Positions 1-9,241 of a stretch of 64,000 bases of DNA are shown here, one piece after another (position 1 is the first letter of the stretch; each line of letters starts with the position of its first letter). The notes under the pieces were generated by a model, which worked only from the letters and a program-made list of their open reading frames with translations, searched no databases and had not been told where the DNA came from. Made by a program: the position numbers and the translations under genes. Origin of the DNA: Gerris lacustris. Lineage: Eukaryota > Arthropoda > Insecta > Hemiptera > Gerridae. The stretch is from contig OX578286.1 in the NCBI GenBank assembly GCA_951217055.1, positions 41,803,937 to 41,867,936 on the forward strand. Reading direction: 5' to 3'.

Positions 1-300
1 TCTTCAGCTTTACACACGATTAGCAAGTTTGTTTACATTTAACAAAACTAATTTGGTGTTCTTTTATTAAAGTAACTGTTTATATCGAGTTTTTAGTGAA
101 AAACAATGAGTGAATCAAGTGACTTTGACGAAAATGTGGAGAATAATACTCCTCCAGAATTAATTAATTCGGCAAAAAATACAACTAATGAATAATTCTA
201 TCTTTATCAAGAGAGAGATACGAACTTACATACAGCAAGTTTATTTGACTATATTTATTATTTAAATCTAACAATCGTAGATAAAGTACGGTACGCAACT
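1..300 (+). repeat. Family D hairpin element, copy D0 (cut by window edge)
   Basis: This is the right part of a dispersed element found four more times (near 26.3, 36.6, 44.1 and 57.4 kb). It begins at the right arm of the central palindrome seen in the other copies (TCTTCAGCTTTAC), carries the start of the shared reading frame at 106 and ends in the shared AATCGTAGATAAAG box followed by GTACGGTACGC. After about 310 the sequence diverges from the other copies. The left half lies outside the window. Confidence 0.7.
106..285 (+). pseudogene. Broken copy of the family D reading frame (tyrosine-recombinase N-terminus-like)
   Basis: The frame opens with MSESSDFDENVENN, as in the 36.7-kb copy, but meets a stop just after the NTTNE residues and is frameshifted before the RERYE-like segment. 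In the better copies the segment reads LPRERYELTYIKF. That resembles the N-terminal helical (SAM-like) part of the Crypton/DIRS-like tyrosine recombinase genes common in arthropods, with the pattern K/RERYExxYxxF. No catalytic domain follows. The family assignment is inference from a short motif; the breakage is directly visible. Confidence 0.45.
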
Positions 301-792
301 CGTGCGAAAACGGCATCTGTATCTATATCTGTATTTGTAAACTCACGAAAACGATATGGTGTAGCAAGACATCAAATACATCTATGCATTGTGGATTTAG
401 TATATCTAATATCTTTTACGAAAACTAAATGAAAGTATATTTTCATTATATACATATTTTATTTTATCACCTCTCTATAAAATTCTAAGTATAACAACCT
501 CTAACTAAATATAACCAACACTAACCATCTCTAATTAACTCTAATAGTCCAGGAGATGGCGTGCAAAAATAGGGTCTGACTAGAGTCAAGCTAGAATATT
601 GTTTATAAGTAAATCTTTTGGCGCCTTTTAAGGAAATGTGTTTGGTTAAGTTCGTCTGCGGGACATAGCTTGGCAATAGTAATTTTAAAAAAAATAATCC
701 TGTAGAGAGCGGCCATATCCGGCCCAATTTTTATAGACAATGTGATTTTTATGATCTTGATGATGAACATGGGCGCTCTCCACAGGTTTGTT

Positions 793-1425
793 ACTTTCTC
801 ATATAAAGAGAAAGTATTGTGATGGCGCGAAAATTCAATTTTGAGATTTTGATGGATTTACACGTTTTGAGGTCCCCTGAGTCCAAAAAAGTGGTTTTTA
901 AAAAATGTCTGTCCGTCGTCTGTCGTCTGTCGTCTGTCGTCTGTCGTCTGTGCAGACGCCTGGAGCCTAAACTACTGGGCCGATTTTGACGAAATTTGGC
1001 ATACATGTTCAGAAAAATCATACCCCGAGGCGAAATCGAGAAATGAATTTTAGCTCTAAATTTGGGGGCGCTACCCCCCAAAAACTCTGAAAAAACATGA
1101 AAAAAAAAATATTTCTCGAAAACGGTTCCGACGATTTTGATGAAAAAATTCTAAAATGTAGTCCATTTGAATACGAATCCAACGATATAAGCCGTTTTCC
1201 CGGGAAAAAATCTAGTTCCTGAGATATTAGCTTAAAACGCAGACGGAGAGAGCCCGGGTTCGATTCCCCGCCCAGGAGAAGTTATTTTTATGATACATTT
1301 TGATGAAATGTTCAATAATATTTAAATGTATATTTGAAAACTAATAAATGGAAACACTGGGCTAAGTAATTATAAACTCGTATATGAGAAAGTTTGTCTG
1401 AGTTGTCTCGGACCGATTTTTTATT
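793..1425 (+). mobile_element. Family A dispersed element, copy A1
   Basis: About 630 bp, present as an almost full-length inverted copy at 45361-45988 and as fragments near 15.13, 21.8 and 47.66 kb. Its ends carry inverted ACTTTCTCATATA / TATATGAGAAAGT. Inside are a run of GTCTGTC/CGTC units, the box CCGATTTTGACGAAATTTGG (984-1003) and a tRNA-like segment with a perfect B box GGTTCGATTCC near 1257. No open frame suggests a protein. It sits inside element B1. Class unknown; possibly a pol III-transcribed, non-autonomous element. Confidence 0.7.
1200..1285 (+). ncRNA. tRNA-like segment inside family A
   Basis: The order is TTCCTGAG, an A-box-like TTAGCTTAAAACG, GGTTCGATTCC (B-box consensus) and CCCAGGAG, with TCCTG and CAGGA able to pair as an acceptor stem. 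The spacing between boxes is shorter than in a real tRNA, so this is a decayed or remodelled tRNA head rather than a tRNA gene. The same segment is kept in the inverted copy near 45.5 kb. Confidence 0.45.
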
Positions 1426-1510
1426 TTAAATGCCTATTGCCAAGCTACGAGTATGTCCAAGACGAACTTAGCCGACTGCAGATTCTTAAAAGGTACCAAA
1501 GGATTAACTT

Positions 1511-1986
1511 ATTATTCTTTATTCTTAATTTATTTCCAGTGCTCTCAACAGCCGAACACAGGCCACAACTGAGAGGCACAAAACAAAATAAAACATGAGC
1601 AAATATAAAATGTAATATCAATACATAGTGATAAAAAAATAATAGAACAATTTAGGATAGCAGGAGAGATTGGGAAATGGATTGAGGAAGAAAGCGCGAC
1701 ACAGAGGAGGAATTAACAAGAATAAAATTGGTAGAGTTAGAGTTAATGACTGTTATCATGGTAACTGAGAATAAAATGGTATCAAAAATAAAATAAACTA
1801 GAAAAGACAAAAACACTGAAAACTCACAAACATAACACTCATCACACAAATTATTCTTAAAATAACACTTAAAAAACTTACACGAGATAAAACCAACAAA
1901 TTATGATAAAACTTAAAAATTACTTAAAACTTAAACACGATGACTAGAAATTAAAAATTATTTTTCAAGAAGTTGGGGGAAATTAT
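1511..1986 (-). mobile_element. Unclassified insertion in the right arm of B1 (retroelement 3' end?)
   Basis: Comparison with B3 shows that about 475 bp of foreign sequence separates the arm pieces ending near 1510 and resuming near 1987. Read on the minus strand it ends in AATAAATTAAG and AATAAAGAATAATAA, like a retrotransposon 3' tail with polyadenylation signals. No recognisable coding sequence and no clear target duplication. Confidence 0.4.
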
Positions 1987-2049
1987 TATACATAGAATTC
2001 TAGCTTGATGTTAGTCATGCACTTTTCTGCACGCTATCTCTTGGACTAT

Positions 2050-2390
2050 AAACATCTCTATCCAACTCTAATAATCTCTTATCATCTCTAACCAACTCTA
2101 ACCAAATCTGACCAACTGTAAGGATCTCTAACCAACTCTAAACATCTATATCCAACTGTAACCATCTTCAACCAACTCTAATCATCTCTAACCAAATCTG
2201 ACCAACTGTAAGGATCTCTAACCAACTCTAACCATCTATATCCAACTGTAACCATCTTCAACCAACTCTAATCATCTCTAACCAACTCTAACCAAATCTG
2301 ACCAACTGTAAGGATCTCTAACCAACTCTAAACATCTATATCCAACTGTAACCATCTTCAACCATCTCTAACCATCTCTAACATACATTA
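2050..2390. repeat. Short tandem array of TCTAACCAAC-like words
   Basis: About 340 bp built from 10-bp words such as TCTAACCAAC and TCTAACCATC, organised into longer units of 90-100 bp. The marker CCAAATCTGACCAACTG recurs near 2102, 2192 and 2292. A related stretch lies at 490-545. Confidence 0.85.
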
Positions 2391-3385
2391 AAAGTACTAA
2401 ATACTTTCTACTTTTGACATTTACCTGAATATAAGATCGACAAATGCATCCATAGTTGTAATGATTTTATTGTTCTTCGCATCTTCTCATCTTGATCTGA
2501 AACAAAATTAAAATTTAATTAGAATTAATTTGATTACTTATATCATTATTACAAAAGAAGGGAGTAAGGCTGATAAAGGATACACGCAGTCGCTAAGACT
2601 CGAAACACGACTCATTGGGTTTATCACCCAGCGTGAACTTCTTATCTCATCTTAAATCTTCTTATAAGGTTTAGAATTAAATTAAATAGAAGAAAAAGTG
2701 TTCAGACATTCAATCTTTAAAAAGCTACTTGTCCTTCAGTCTTTCAATGACAGCTCTAACTTCCAAAAATTCTTTAGTTATTTGTATTTCCCCTCCTGGA
2801 AAGATTAAAATCTAAAGACATAAACCGTGGAAGACTTAAGTAGATCCTTTAAAAAACCCAGATGTTCTAATCACTTAATATAAAAGAAAGTATAAGATCA
2901 AAAGATCTTAGAATATCATTAAAATAGAATATTATATCATAAAAACTGTCCAATTTAACGAAATTCGAATGGTTATGAGCCCATATTAATTTCGACCTTC
3001 TGCGCACAAACTTTCTTTCTCTTCTGCATGCGCATAAACTATATTAACACCCTATATCTTTAAGAGTACTCATCTAATTTTGAAGATATTTGGTTGGTTT
3101 GTCGAAAATAGCTCATAGATTGTTCCTTATTATTTTTAACTATCTACGCACATTTAATATTAAATAAAAATTATTTGGACCTCATTGGGAATCGAAAGAG
3201 GTCCATATAACCTCATCTTTAATTTCCATGAGACCATTCGTCCAAAAATAAAACGCTGTGAACCCACTTGCATCACATATTATTTTCCTATATTATCATC
3301 ATTTATGATCGCAGTTATGTAATCAGTCTATTTATTAATATCCAGAATTATGGATATAAATAGGTTGGCAATTTTAAATTTATAA
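2391..3385. other. AT-rich sequence, nothing recognised
   Basis: No open frame with family resemblance, no tandem repeat and no terminal repeat pair that I can see. Confidence 0.5.
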
Positions 3386-3784
3386 AGGTGTGTTCATAGC
3401 ATGCATGTTTTACGCGCGTTTGGGCTATATATAGATAAAAATACATGCATGAAGCCGGGAGACGGCACTGACTGTTTTCCCCCACCCTTCCTTCCTTGTG
3501 TACATGCGCAGTATTCTGTTCAGGTTATAAACAAAGTCCAATATATTATTAAAATACAATACCAACTTTCTGAAAGAATGATTTGAAAATAAAGAACAAG
3601 TGTGTATTTAATATTTACAATGTAATGGTTAATTTGAAAAATAAAATCAAAAATATAAACAAGAGGGAAGAGGACAGGAAGGTTTCATTAAAGTTAGCTT
3701 CAACGTGAGAAAGTTCTCGCGTCATGTTATGACAACCTATAGATTATTCTGACGCGCGTAAAAACCGCAGGCTATGAACCCACC
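3386..3784. mobile_element. Harbinger-like MITE H6
   Basis: Inverted ends AGGTGTGTTCATAGC and GCTATGAACCCACC continue inward to ACGCGCG / CGCGCGT. Both sides are flanked by TAA, the TWA-type 3-bp duplication of PIF/Harbinger elements. A much shorter relative lies at 12705-12817. A further end of the same type (TGGGTTCATAGCATCC) lies immediately to the right, near 3792. No transposase is encoded. Confidence 0.6.
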
Positions 3785-3981
3785 TAATAAGCTGGGTTCA
3801 TAGCATCCGTTCCAATTCTTATTTGTTTTTAATATTGAATCTCTTATATCTGCTATTAAAAGTGCTAATAATTATTGTTATTTATTAAATTAATAAATAA
3901 ACTGTGCAATGGACGAAAATGTGTATTTTAAATCAAATTATAATTATTATTAACTACGGGAAACAGACAGTGAAAAATACA

Positions 3982-4054
3982 CTCCTGTGCCGGGATTTGA
4001 ACCACGGGCCTCTATATTTCCAGTATAGCGCTCTTCCATCTAAGCTACGCAGGA
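3982..4054 (-). tRNA. tRNA-like sequence, anticodon position GGA, copy 1
   Basis: Seventy-three nucleotides fold as a class I cloverleaf: acceptor TCCTGCG/CACAGGA with one mismatch, D stem GCTT/GAGC, perfect anticodon stem CTATA/TATAG around CTGGAAA, and T loop TTCAAAT. The T stem CGTGG/CCCGG has two mismatches. GGA would read serine codons, but animal serine tRNAs have a long variable arm, which is absent. It is therefore more likely a tRNA-derived SINE-type head or pseudo-tRNA. The copies at 4330 and 4608 appear identical. Confidence 0.5.
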
Positions 4055-4329
4055 GAATGATTTTTCACTACCGTAATCGATAACTAGTCCCGAATCCAAG
4101 CTTTCAATATTCATATACATTTAGACAGTCAATATTTATGACATTAGAACTAAACCAGAATTAACGCTTATAATTATAAAGTACTCAATTAGTACCTGTA
4201 CCTTGTACAATCAATTCGAAATTCAATTTTTTAAGTTTTTGGTAGTTTTCACACTACGGAAAGTTAAATTTTAATTTAAATCAAATTATAATTATTATTA
4301 ACTACGGGAAACAGACAGTGAAAAATACA

Positions 4330-4402
4330 CTCCTGTGCCGGGATTTGAACCACGGGCCTCTATATTTCCAGTATAGCGCTCTTCCATCTAAGCTACGCAG
4401 GA
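4330..4402 (-). tRNA. tRNA-like sequence, anticodon position GGA, copy 2
   Basis: Direct tandem repeat of the 3982-4054 sequence, exactly 348 bp downstream, with the same cloverleaf, the same T-stem mismatches and the same flanking complementary words ATTTTTCAC/GTGAAAAAT. Likely part of a repeated transcription unit rather than an independent tRNA gene. Confidence 0.5.
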
Positions 4403-4607
4403 GAATGATTTTTCACTACCGTAATCGATAACTAGTCCCGAATCCAAGCTTTCAATATTCATATACATCATAATTGAGTACTTTATAATTATAAGCGTTA
4501 ATTCTGGTTTAGTTCTAATGTCATAAATATTGACTGTCTAAATGTATATGAATATTGAAAGCTTGGATTCGGGACTAGTTATCGATTACGGTAGTGAAAA
4601 ATCATTC

Positions 4608-4680
4608 TCCTGCGTAGCTTAGATGGAAGAGCGCTATACTGGAAATATAGAGGCCCGTGGTTCAAATCCCGGCACAGGAG
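4608..4680 (+). tRNA. tRNA-like sequence, anticodon position GGA, copy 3 (inverted)
   Basis: Same 73-nt sequence on the other strand, in the inverted third unit of the insertion. It is preceded by GTGAAAAAT and followed by ATTTTTCAC, which extends the acceptor stem outward by nine pairs beyond a small internal loop. Confidence 0.5.
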
Positions 4681-5084
4681 TGTATTTTTCACTGTCTGTT
4701 TCCCGTAGTTAATAATAATTATAATTTGATTTAAATTAAAATTTAACTTTCCGTAGTGTGAAAACTACCAAAAACTTAAAAAATTGAATTTCGAAAATGT
4801 GTATTTTCTTCCTACTGAAGATAAAATATTATATGTACCTCTTGAGTAAAGTGCCATTATTCCCCTCGCGATAATTATCTCCCCCGGCTGCGCCTCGGGA
4901 GCTAATTAGAGTTATTCTCTCGGCTGCGCCTCGGGAATTAAAGAGTCTAATTCCCTCGGCTTCGCCTCGGGATTTAGGGACCATGGTTCTTTCGGCTTCA
5001 CCTCAAGAACCAACTTTTTCGCTCAGGGAATAATGGCTTACTTTACTCCCTAGGTGCATAAATAACTATTGTTTTAGAAATACA

Positions 5085-5580
5085 ACATTGTCGACTATAT
5101 GAATCTAGATATAAGTTAACAACAGTTTTTAGATGCAGGTTATAAACAAGGATAAACATGGTCGAAAAAGCAAGTGTCGCCAACCTGATTTCAACAACTT
5201 CATTACATTAGCCATACATTTTCTACTATTTATAAAATAATTAAGTTGCAATCTTTACTTTTTCGCCCTACTTTTACTTTTTCTCCCTACTTTTTGATCT
5301 CAGGGATGAAAAGACTTACTTTAGTCCCTCGAAACTAATTCAAAATCATAACTTTTTCTCCCTACAGGAGATAAAAATACATAATATAACTTTCTCACTA
5401 TAAAATTAAACTGTTGTCAACTTGTATCTAGATTAGGGTTGGGACATCGATATCGATATATCGAGATGTTTTGGCTAACATCGATGTTTGTTCTTTCCAT
5501 ATCAATGTATCGAAAACATCGATGTTTAGCTATCGATGTCCCAACCCTAATCTAGATTCATATAGTCGACAATGTATCAT
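5085..5580. repeat. Inverted repeat with one arm split by a hAT-like MITE
   Basis: The left arm (about 5085-5130) is complementary to the right arm formed by 5404-5433 plus 5558-5580. The two words TCGACTATATGA and TCATATAGTCGA mark the outer parts. The loop is module Y of E1. The hAT-like MITE at 5434-5549 interrupts only the right arm. Confidence 0.7.
5434..5549. mobile_element. 116-bp hAT-like MITE with perfect 8-bp duplication
   Basis: Perfect terminal inverted repeats TAGGGTTGGGACATCGATA / TATCGATGTCCCAACCCTA are flanked by ATCTAGAT on both sides. An 8-bp duplication and TAGGG ends fit hAT elements. The interior is mostly ATCGATG-type sequence, so the whole element can fold. The empty target is visible in the complementary arm near 5106. 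Confidence 0.85.
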
Positions 5581-5819
5581 GTATCATGTCTAAAACAAAA
5601 TAATCTAACTTTCTCACTAGGAAATAATGTTGGAATATATTTTCTTCATAGATTACATCAAAGATTAATAGGAGACATTCTGTCTACCGTCTTTGGTCTG
5701 GCCTGTTCACTTAACATTATTTATTTAGTCGCAAGTTAGTTTTTTTTCTACTTAAGTTAAGATGGTGTAAGAAATCTAGTATGACCAGTATTAATAATGG
5801 TCCAGGTACAAACCTTATA

Positions 5820-5900
5820 TTCTTGTTCGAACCAGGTGTAAGGTAGATTGCCTGCGATTGAACCACCCACGCCTTTCCAAGGCTACCGACCTAAACTAAA
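5820..5900 (-). repeat. Possible degenerate tRNA-derived segment
   Basis: On the minus strand GTGGGTGGTTCAATCGCAGG resembles a T arm, and GCCTTGGAAAGGC an anticodon hairpin. The D arm is not recognisable. Weak. Confidence 0.2.
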
Positions 5901-5994
5901 GTTTACCTGTATACAAATACCTCCTTCTCCTATTTTGGCATCCAACTCCATATCTGTACGCCCATTAAAAATAAAAACCTTATGCTAATTCTGT

Positions 5995-6180
5995 CTAGGC
6001 TTCTCTCTTTTAAAAGTAAAAAAAAAAAAAAAAAATTCAAACCAACTTCCTTAAAGTACACCACTTGTAAAGATGGGTATTTTAAGTATGGGTATAATGC
6101 TTAAAATAAAACCAACTTCCTCAAAGTAACCCCACGTGTATACATGGGTATTTTATGTATGGGTATAGTATACAAAAATG
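5995..6180 (+). repeat. Degenerate tandem duplication
   Basis: Two copies of a roughly 80-bp segment marked by ACCAACTTCC and ATGGGTATTTTA(A)GTATGGGTATA, following a poly-A run. Confidence 0.6.
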
Positions 6181-6348
6181 AATTAAGTTCATTCTTATTT
6201 TTTCAATACAAAATAAGATAAAATATAATTTTATTAATATTTTACATTCAAGTAACAATCCTAATTTTTATGTCATATACGTAGTACATTACGAGTATGG
6301 GATAGTAAAAACGTAAGTAGTACATATACTTATTGATCACACACATAA

Positions 6349-6516
<168 letters not shown>

Positions 6517-6564
6517 TGCTTGTAGTTATTAATTCTTGATTAGTTAAGCTTATTAAGGCTCTGC

Positions 6565-6885
6565 CGCCTTAAATGGTTAAAGAACAGAAAAATGATAATT
6601 TTATTGGATTAAGCAAGATATCAAAAATCTAAGTACAGGCTTCATTCCCAATTTTAATTCTGCACAATTTGAGTCCAATTTCAACTTCCTATGATAAATA
6701 GTACAGGCGCCATTTTAATACAACGATAAAACTCATATTTAAATAATTGTAGTATTTATTGTAGTAGGGAGTTGAAATGGGGCTCAAATTGTGCAGAATT
6801 AAATTAGGAATGAAACCTGTACTTAGATTTTTGATATCTTGCTTAGAACCAATAAAATTTTCATTTTAATGTTTTTCATTTTAAG
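6565..6885. repeat. Long inverted repeat (foldback), about 150-bp arms
   Basis: AAGCAAGATATCAAAAATC at the left is matched by GATTTTTGATATCTTGCTT at the right, and the complementarity continues through TCTGCACAATTTGAG / CTCAAATTGTGCAGA to a short centre near 6720. No coding sequence; a MITE-like foldback. The hAT-like MITE at 6897 lies just outside its right end. Confidence 0.8.
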
Positions 6886-6896
6886 GTCCCAGTATT

Positions 6897-7392
6897 CAGT
6901 GGCGTATCCAGGGGGGGGGGCACAGGGGGCACGCCCCCCCCCCCCCCCCCCCCTAGACGGGCCCAGACCCTGATAGAGTAAAAAAAAAAAAATACGCCGT
7001 ATTTTTTCTTAATACATATTTTTACAATCACCTCGTATTCAATTTCACCTCAGAAATGCATAAAAGCGCTGTTTTGAGAGGTCATATTTTCAAAATTTTC
7101 CGGGGTCCCTCCCCGGACCCCCCGCCATTGATCCCCGCACCCCCAATAATTAACTGCAGACGACGCCCATGACTTACAGTAAGATATTGTACTGTAGTAA
7201 GCATCAGCATAACATTTATTCGTTAGAAAACAGTTATTGTTACTTGGGCGCGGAGATTTTTTTGGGGGGGGGAGGCAGCTGCTTTTTGTATAAGTAGTTC
7301 CCTTTTCTTGTTTCCACTACGGATTCCCCCCCCCCCCATCTAAACTACTTAGAATGTGCCCCCTCCAGACCTAGCCGCTGGATACGCCACTG
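6897..7392. mobile_element. hAT-like MITE with CAGTGGCG ends and 8-bp duplication
   Basis: Ends CAGTGGCGTATCCAG and CTGGATACGCCACTG are perfect inverted repeats, and CCAGTATT is duplicated on each side. CAGTGGCG ends with 8-bp duplications are typical of hAT elements. The interior has long G and C homopolymers and no transposase. Relatives are at 38533-38730 and 56785-56858. Confidence 0.92.
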
Positions 7393-7404
7393 CCAGTATT
7401 AGCA

Positions 7405-7660
7405 CTAGATGTGTAGGATGAACCACTTATTCGAACCTAGCAATTAGAATAACTTTACTAGCCCTGCGGTACAGAGTTCCAGCTACTTTATAATACATAT
7501 ATCATACCTCTGTACAATGTACTGCCGAAGCGAGTATGGCGTGATCATTAGTGAGCCATAAAATCAAAGCTTCATGGCGAGGGATCGAACCCACGACCTT
7601 GTGCCGCCTTTGATTCATTGATGGCCGAGCAGACGTGGTTAGTAATTTAATCCAAACGGC
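7405..7660 (-). mobile_element. tRNA-headed SINE, copy 1
   Basis: Shares sequence with 10478-10735 (same strand) and 55622-55935 (opposite strand). Read on the minus strand it runs from GCTCGGCCATCAATGAATC and GGGTTCGATCCCTCGCC through CATACTCGCTTCGGC to GGTTCATCCTAC. The T-arm-like GGTTCGATCCC and the tRNA-like head best kept at 55.6 kb support a SINE. Confidence 0.7.
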
Positions 7661-7675
7661 TCTCTTTACATATAA

Positions 7676-7725
7676 AGTAATAGGTATAATAGGTATAATA
7701 TGTATAATAGGTATAATAGGTATTA
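7676..7725 (+). repeat. AGGTATAAT microsatellite
   Basis: About five copies of the 9-bp word ATAGGTATA. Confidence 0.85.
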
Positions 7726-8748
7726 AGTATTAAAATTAAATTGATAGCTTGTCAGCTATATAATATAGTGTTTGATATATTAAATTATATAGCTTGTCTA
7801 TTATATATATTACAGTGTTAAATAAATTTAATTAAAGAAAACAAAATCTTAAATCAAGTAAATCCTTTGATTCTAATAAAAAATAATTTATAGAATAAAA
7901 AGCCTACATATTATTAATAAATTTTAATTTATGAATTTTTTTTTTTCCGATTTTTGACCGATTTATTAATTTTTATAAGTCCATTATAAAGTTATATAAC
8001 ACATAAATATAAAACTAAAATTGAGTCAAAGTTTACACCCAGATACCCAAATAAAGGAATTTTCAAATTAGACCTTCACATTTAAATATATGCTCGATAA
8101 TAATTATTATTTATTGTTTTTTAATGCAACTATTATTATGTATTTATTTCAAAAATTTTCCGGCTGTCAGACAGATATGGTTATATACTGTTACGATACA
8201 TTTAGTTTTAACTTTCTTATATTTTTTACTATTATTTTTATTTTTTATTTTTTGACATATTTATATATTTTTTGACTGTTCTTATGTTGTTTTATTTATT
8301 ATCTTAAAAGAGTGTTTGACAACTTAGTCATATACGCCTTACTTAATTTTGTTTATTACATTAAAAAAAAAATGCATAATTTATCCATGAGAATTAAAAG
8401 AATTAACGCTTCATATTAGAATTCAAAATCTTATTTATTATCATAAAATTGTTATTGTTATTATTTTTATATTTTTGAAAGATTTATTTTATTCCTTAAT
8501 ATAAGACATTTAATCTATTATAATTTTACGTGACTTCCCTATTTTGGCAGGTCTATATAATAAACAGTTTAAAAATCCTTCCTTGTTTATAGATCATATT
8601 TTTTTTTTTTATTTTTACAAATTTCGATATTTTGCTCAATTTAAAAAACTTGGTTATCATCTCTCTTATTAAAAGGGACAGCAATCATATCTAGAACCGT
8701 CAATTGGAAAGAAGATAAGGGTTTTTCTATAAACGGAAAAACAAAAAA
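7726..8748. other. AT-rich sequence, nothing recognised
   Basis: Low-complexity A/T-rich DNA with short T runs. A small open frame near 8090-8275 is composed of F, I, Y and L codons, as expected from base composition, and has no family resemblance. Confidence 0.5.
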
Positions 8749-9241
8749 AGTCCAGGAAATAGCGTACAAAAAAGTGTTTGACTAACATCAAGCTAGAATT
8801 TTGTGTACAAGTCAATCTTTTGGTGCCTTTAAGAATATGTGGTCAGTTACGTTCGTCTGCGGGACATAGCTAGCAATAGGCATTTGAAAAAAAACAAAAA
8901 AAAAAAAAAAAACAATGGAGATTTGATGGTCAATCAATAATTGATTTTCATGGTCCCATGTACAAAATTAGTTAGTAGACCGAAATTCAAGTTGAAGTTA
9001 GTTTGTCACTTGATAGGTTATCACTTTGTTTTGGAGTAATATTTGAATAACTAACCTATCAAGTGAAAAACTAATATCGACTTGATTTTCGGTCTACTAA
9101 CTAATTCTGTACTCAAGATCATGAAAATTACATTGTCCACTAAAATTTGGCGGGACATGGCTGCTCTCCACCGCTTTGTTTTTACAAATGCCTATTGCCA
9201 AGCTATGTCCCAAACGAACTAAGCCGACCACATATACTTAA

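Larger units (their letters stand above)
547..2046. mobile_element. Family B foldback element, copy B1, interrupted by two insertions
   Basis: The ends are inverted copies: left GTCCAGGAGATGGCGTGC, right GCACGCTATCTCTTGGAC. Both are flanked by TA, as expected for a Tc1/mariner-type duplication. The uninterrupted copy at 42876-43460 shows the original structure, two long complementary arms. Here the arms are split by a family A element (793-1425) and by a second foreign segment (about 1511-1986). There is no coding capacity. Classification as a TA-targeting MITE is inference from the flanks of three copies. Confidence 0.75.
3914..4807. mobile_element. Palindromic tRNA-like insertion with 16-bp target duplication
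   Basis: The 16-bp word CGAAAATGTGTATTTT is repeated exactly at 3914-3929 and 4792-4807. Between them are 862 bp made of a 348-bp unit present in direct tandem (from 3930 and again from 4278), followed by an inverted copy (about 4468-4791). Each unit contains one 73-nt tRNA-like sequence. The intact target is seen in E2 near 23790 on the other strand, so this is a true insertion into E1. A 16-bp duplication fits target-primed reverse transcription; the inverted 5' part fits twin priming. This mechanism is inference. Confidence 0.85.
3813..5395. mobile_element. Family E composite element, copy E1
   Basis: It has two modules. Module X (3813-3929 continuing at 4792-5060) holds short GC-rich repeats of the type CTCGGCTGCGCCTCGGG between inverted ends GTACCT..GAGTAAAGTGCC and TTACTTTACTCCCTAGGTGC. 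Module Y (about 5120-5395) ends in TTTTTCTCCCTAC..GGAGATAAAA. A second copy at 23540-24185 has both modules, with X in the opposite orientation relative to Y. A short X copy is at 54515-54675. No coding capacity. Confidence 0.65.

Noticed and set aside
791..1081. Conserved 96-102-codon frame in family A (also at 45680-45988)
   Set aside because: The frame is kept in two copies that are nearly identical in DNA, it crosses the GTCTGTC tract, and it has no recognisable domain. Recent duplication explains it.
2050..2390. Telomere-like (TTAGG)n/(CCTAA)n array
   Set aside because: The repeated word is TCTAACCAAC/TCTAACCATC with a 10-bp period, not a pentamer array.
3982..4680. Three functional serine tRNA genes (GGA)
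   Set aside because: The fold is class I without a long variable arm, the T stem has two mismatches, and all copies lie in a duplicated, inserted unit. Listed as tRNA-like only.
3930..4791. Hammerhead ribozyme (retrozyme) in the 348-bp unit
   Set aside because: I looked on both strands for CTGANGA followed by GAAA and found none.
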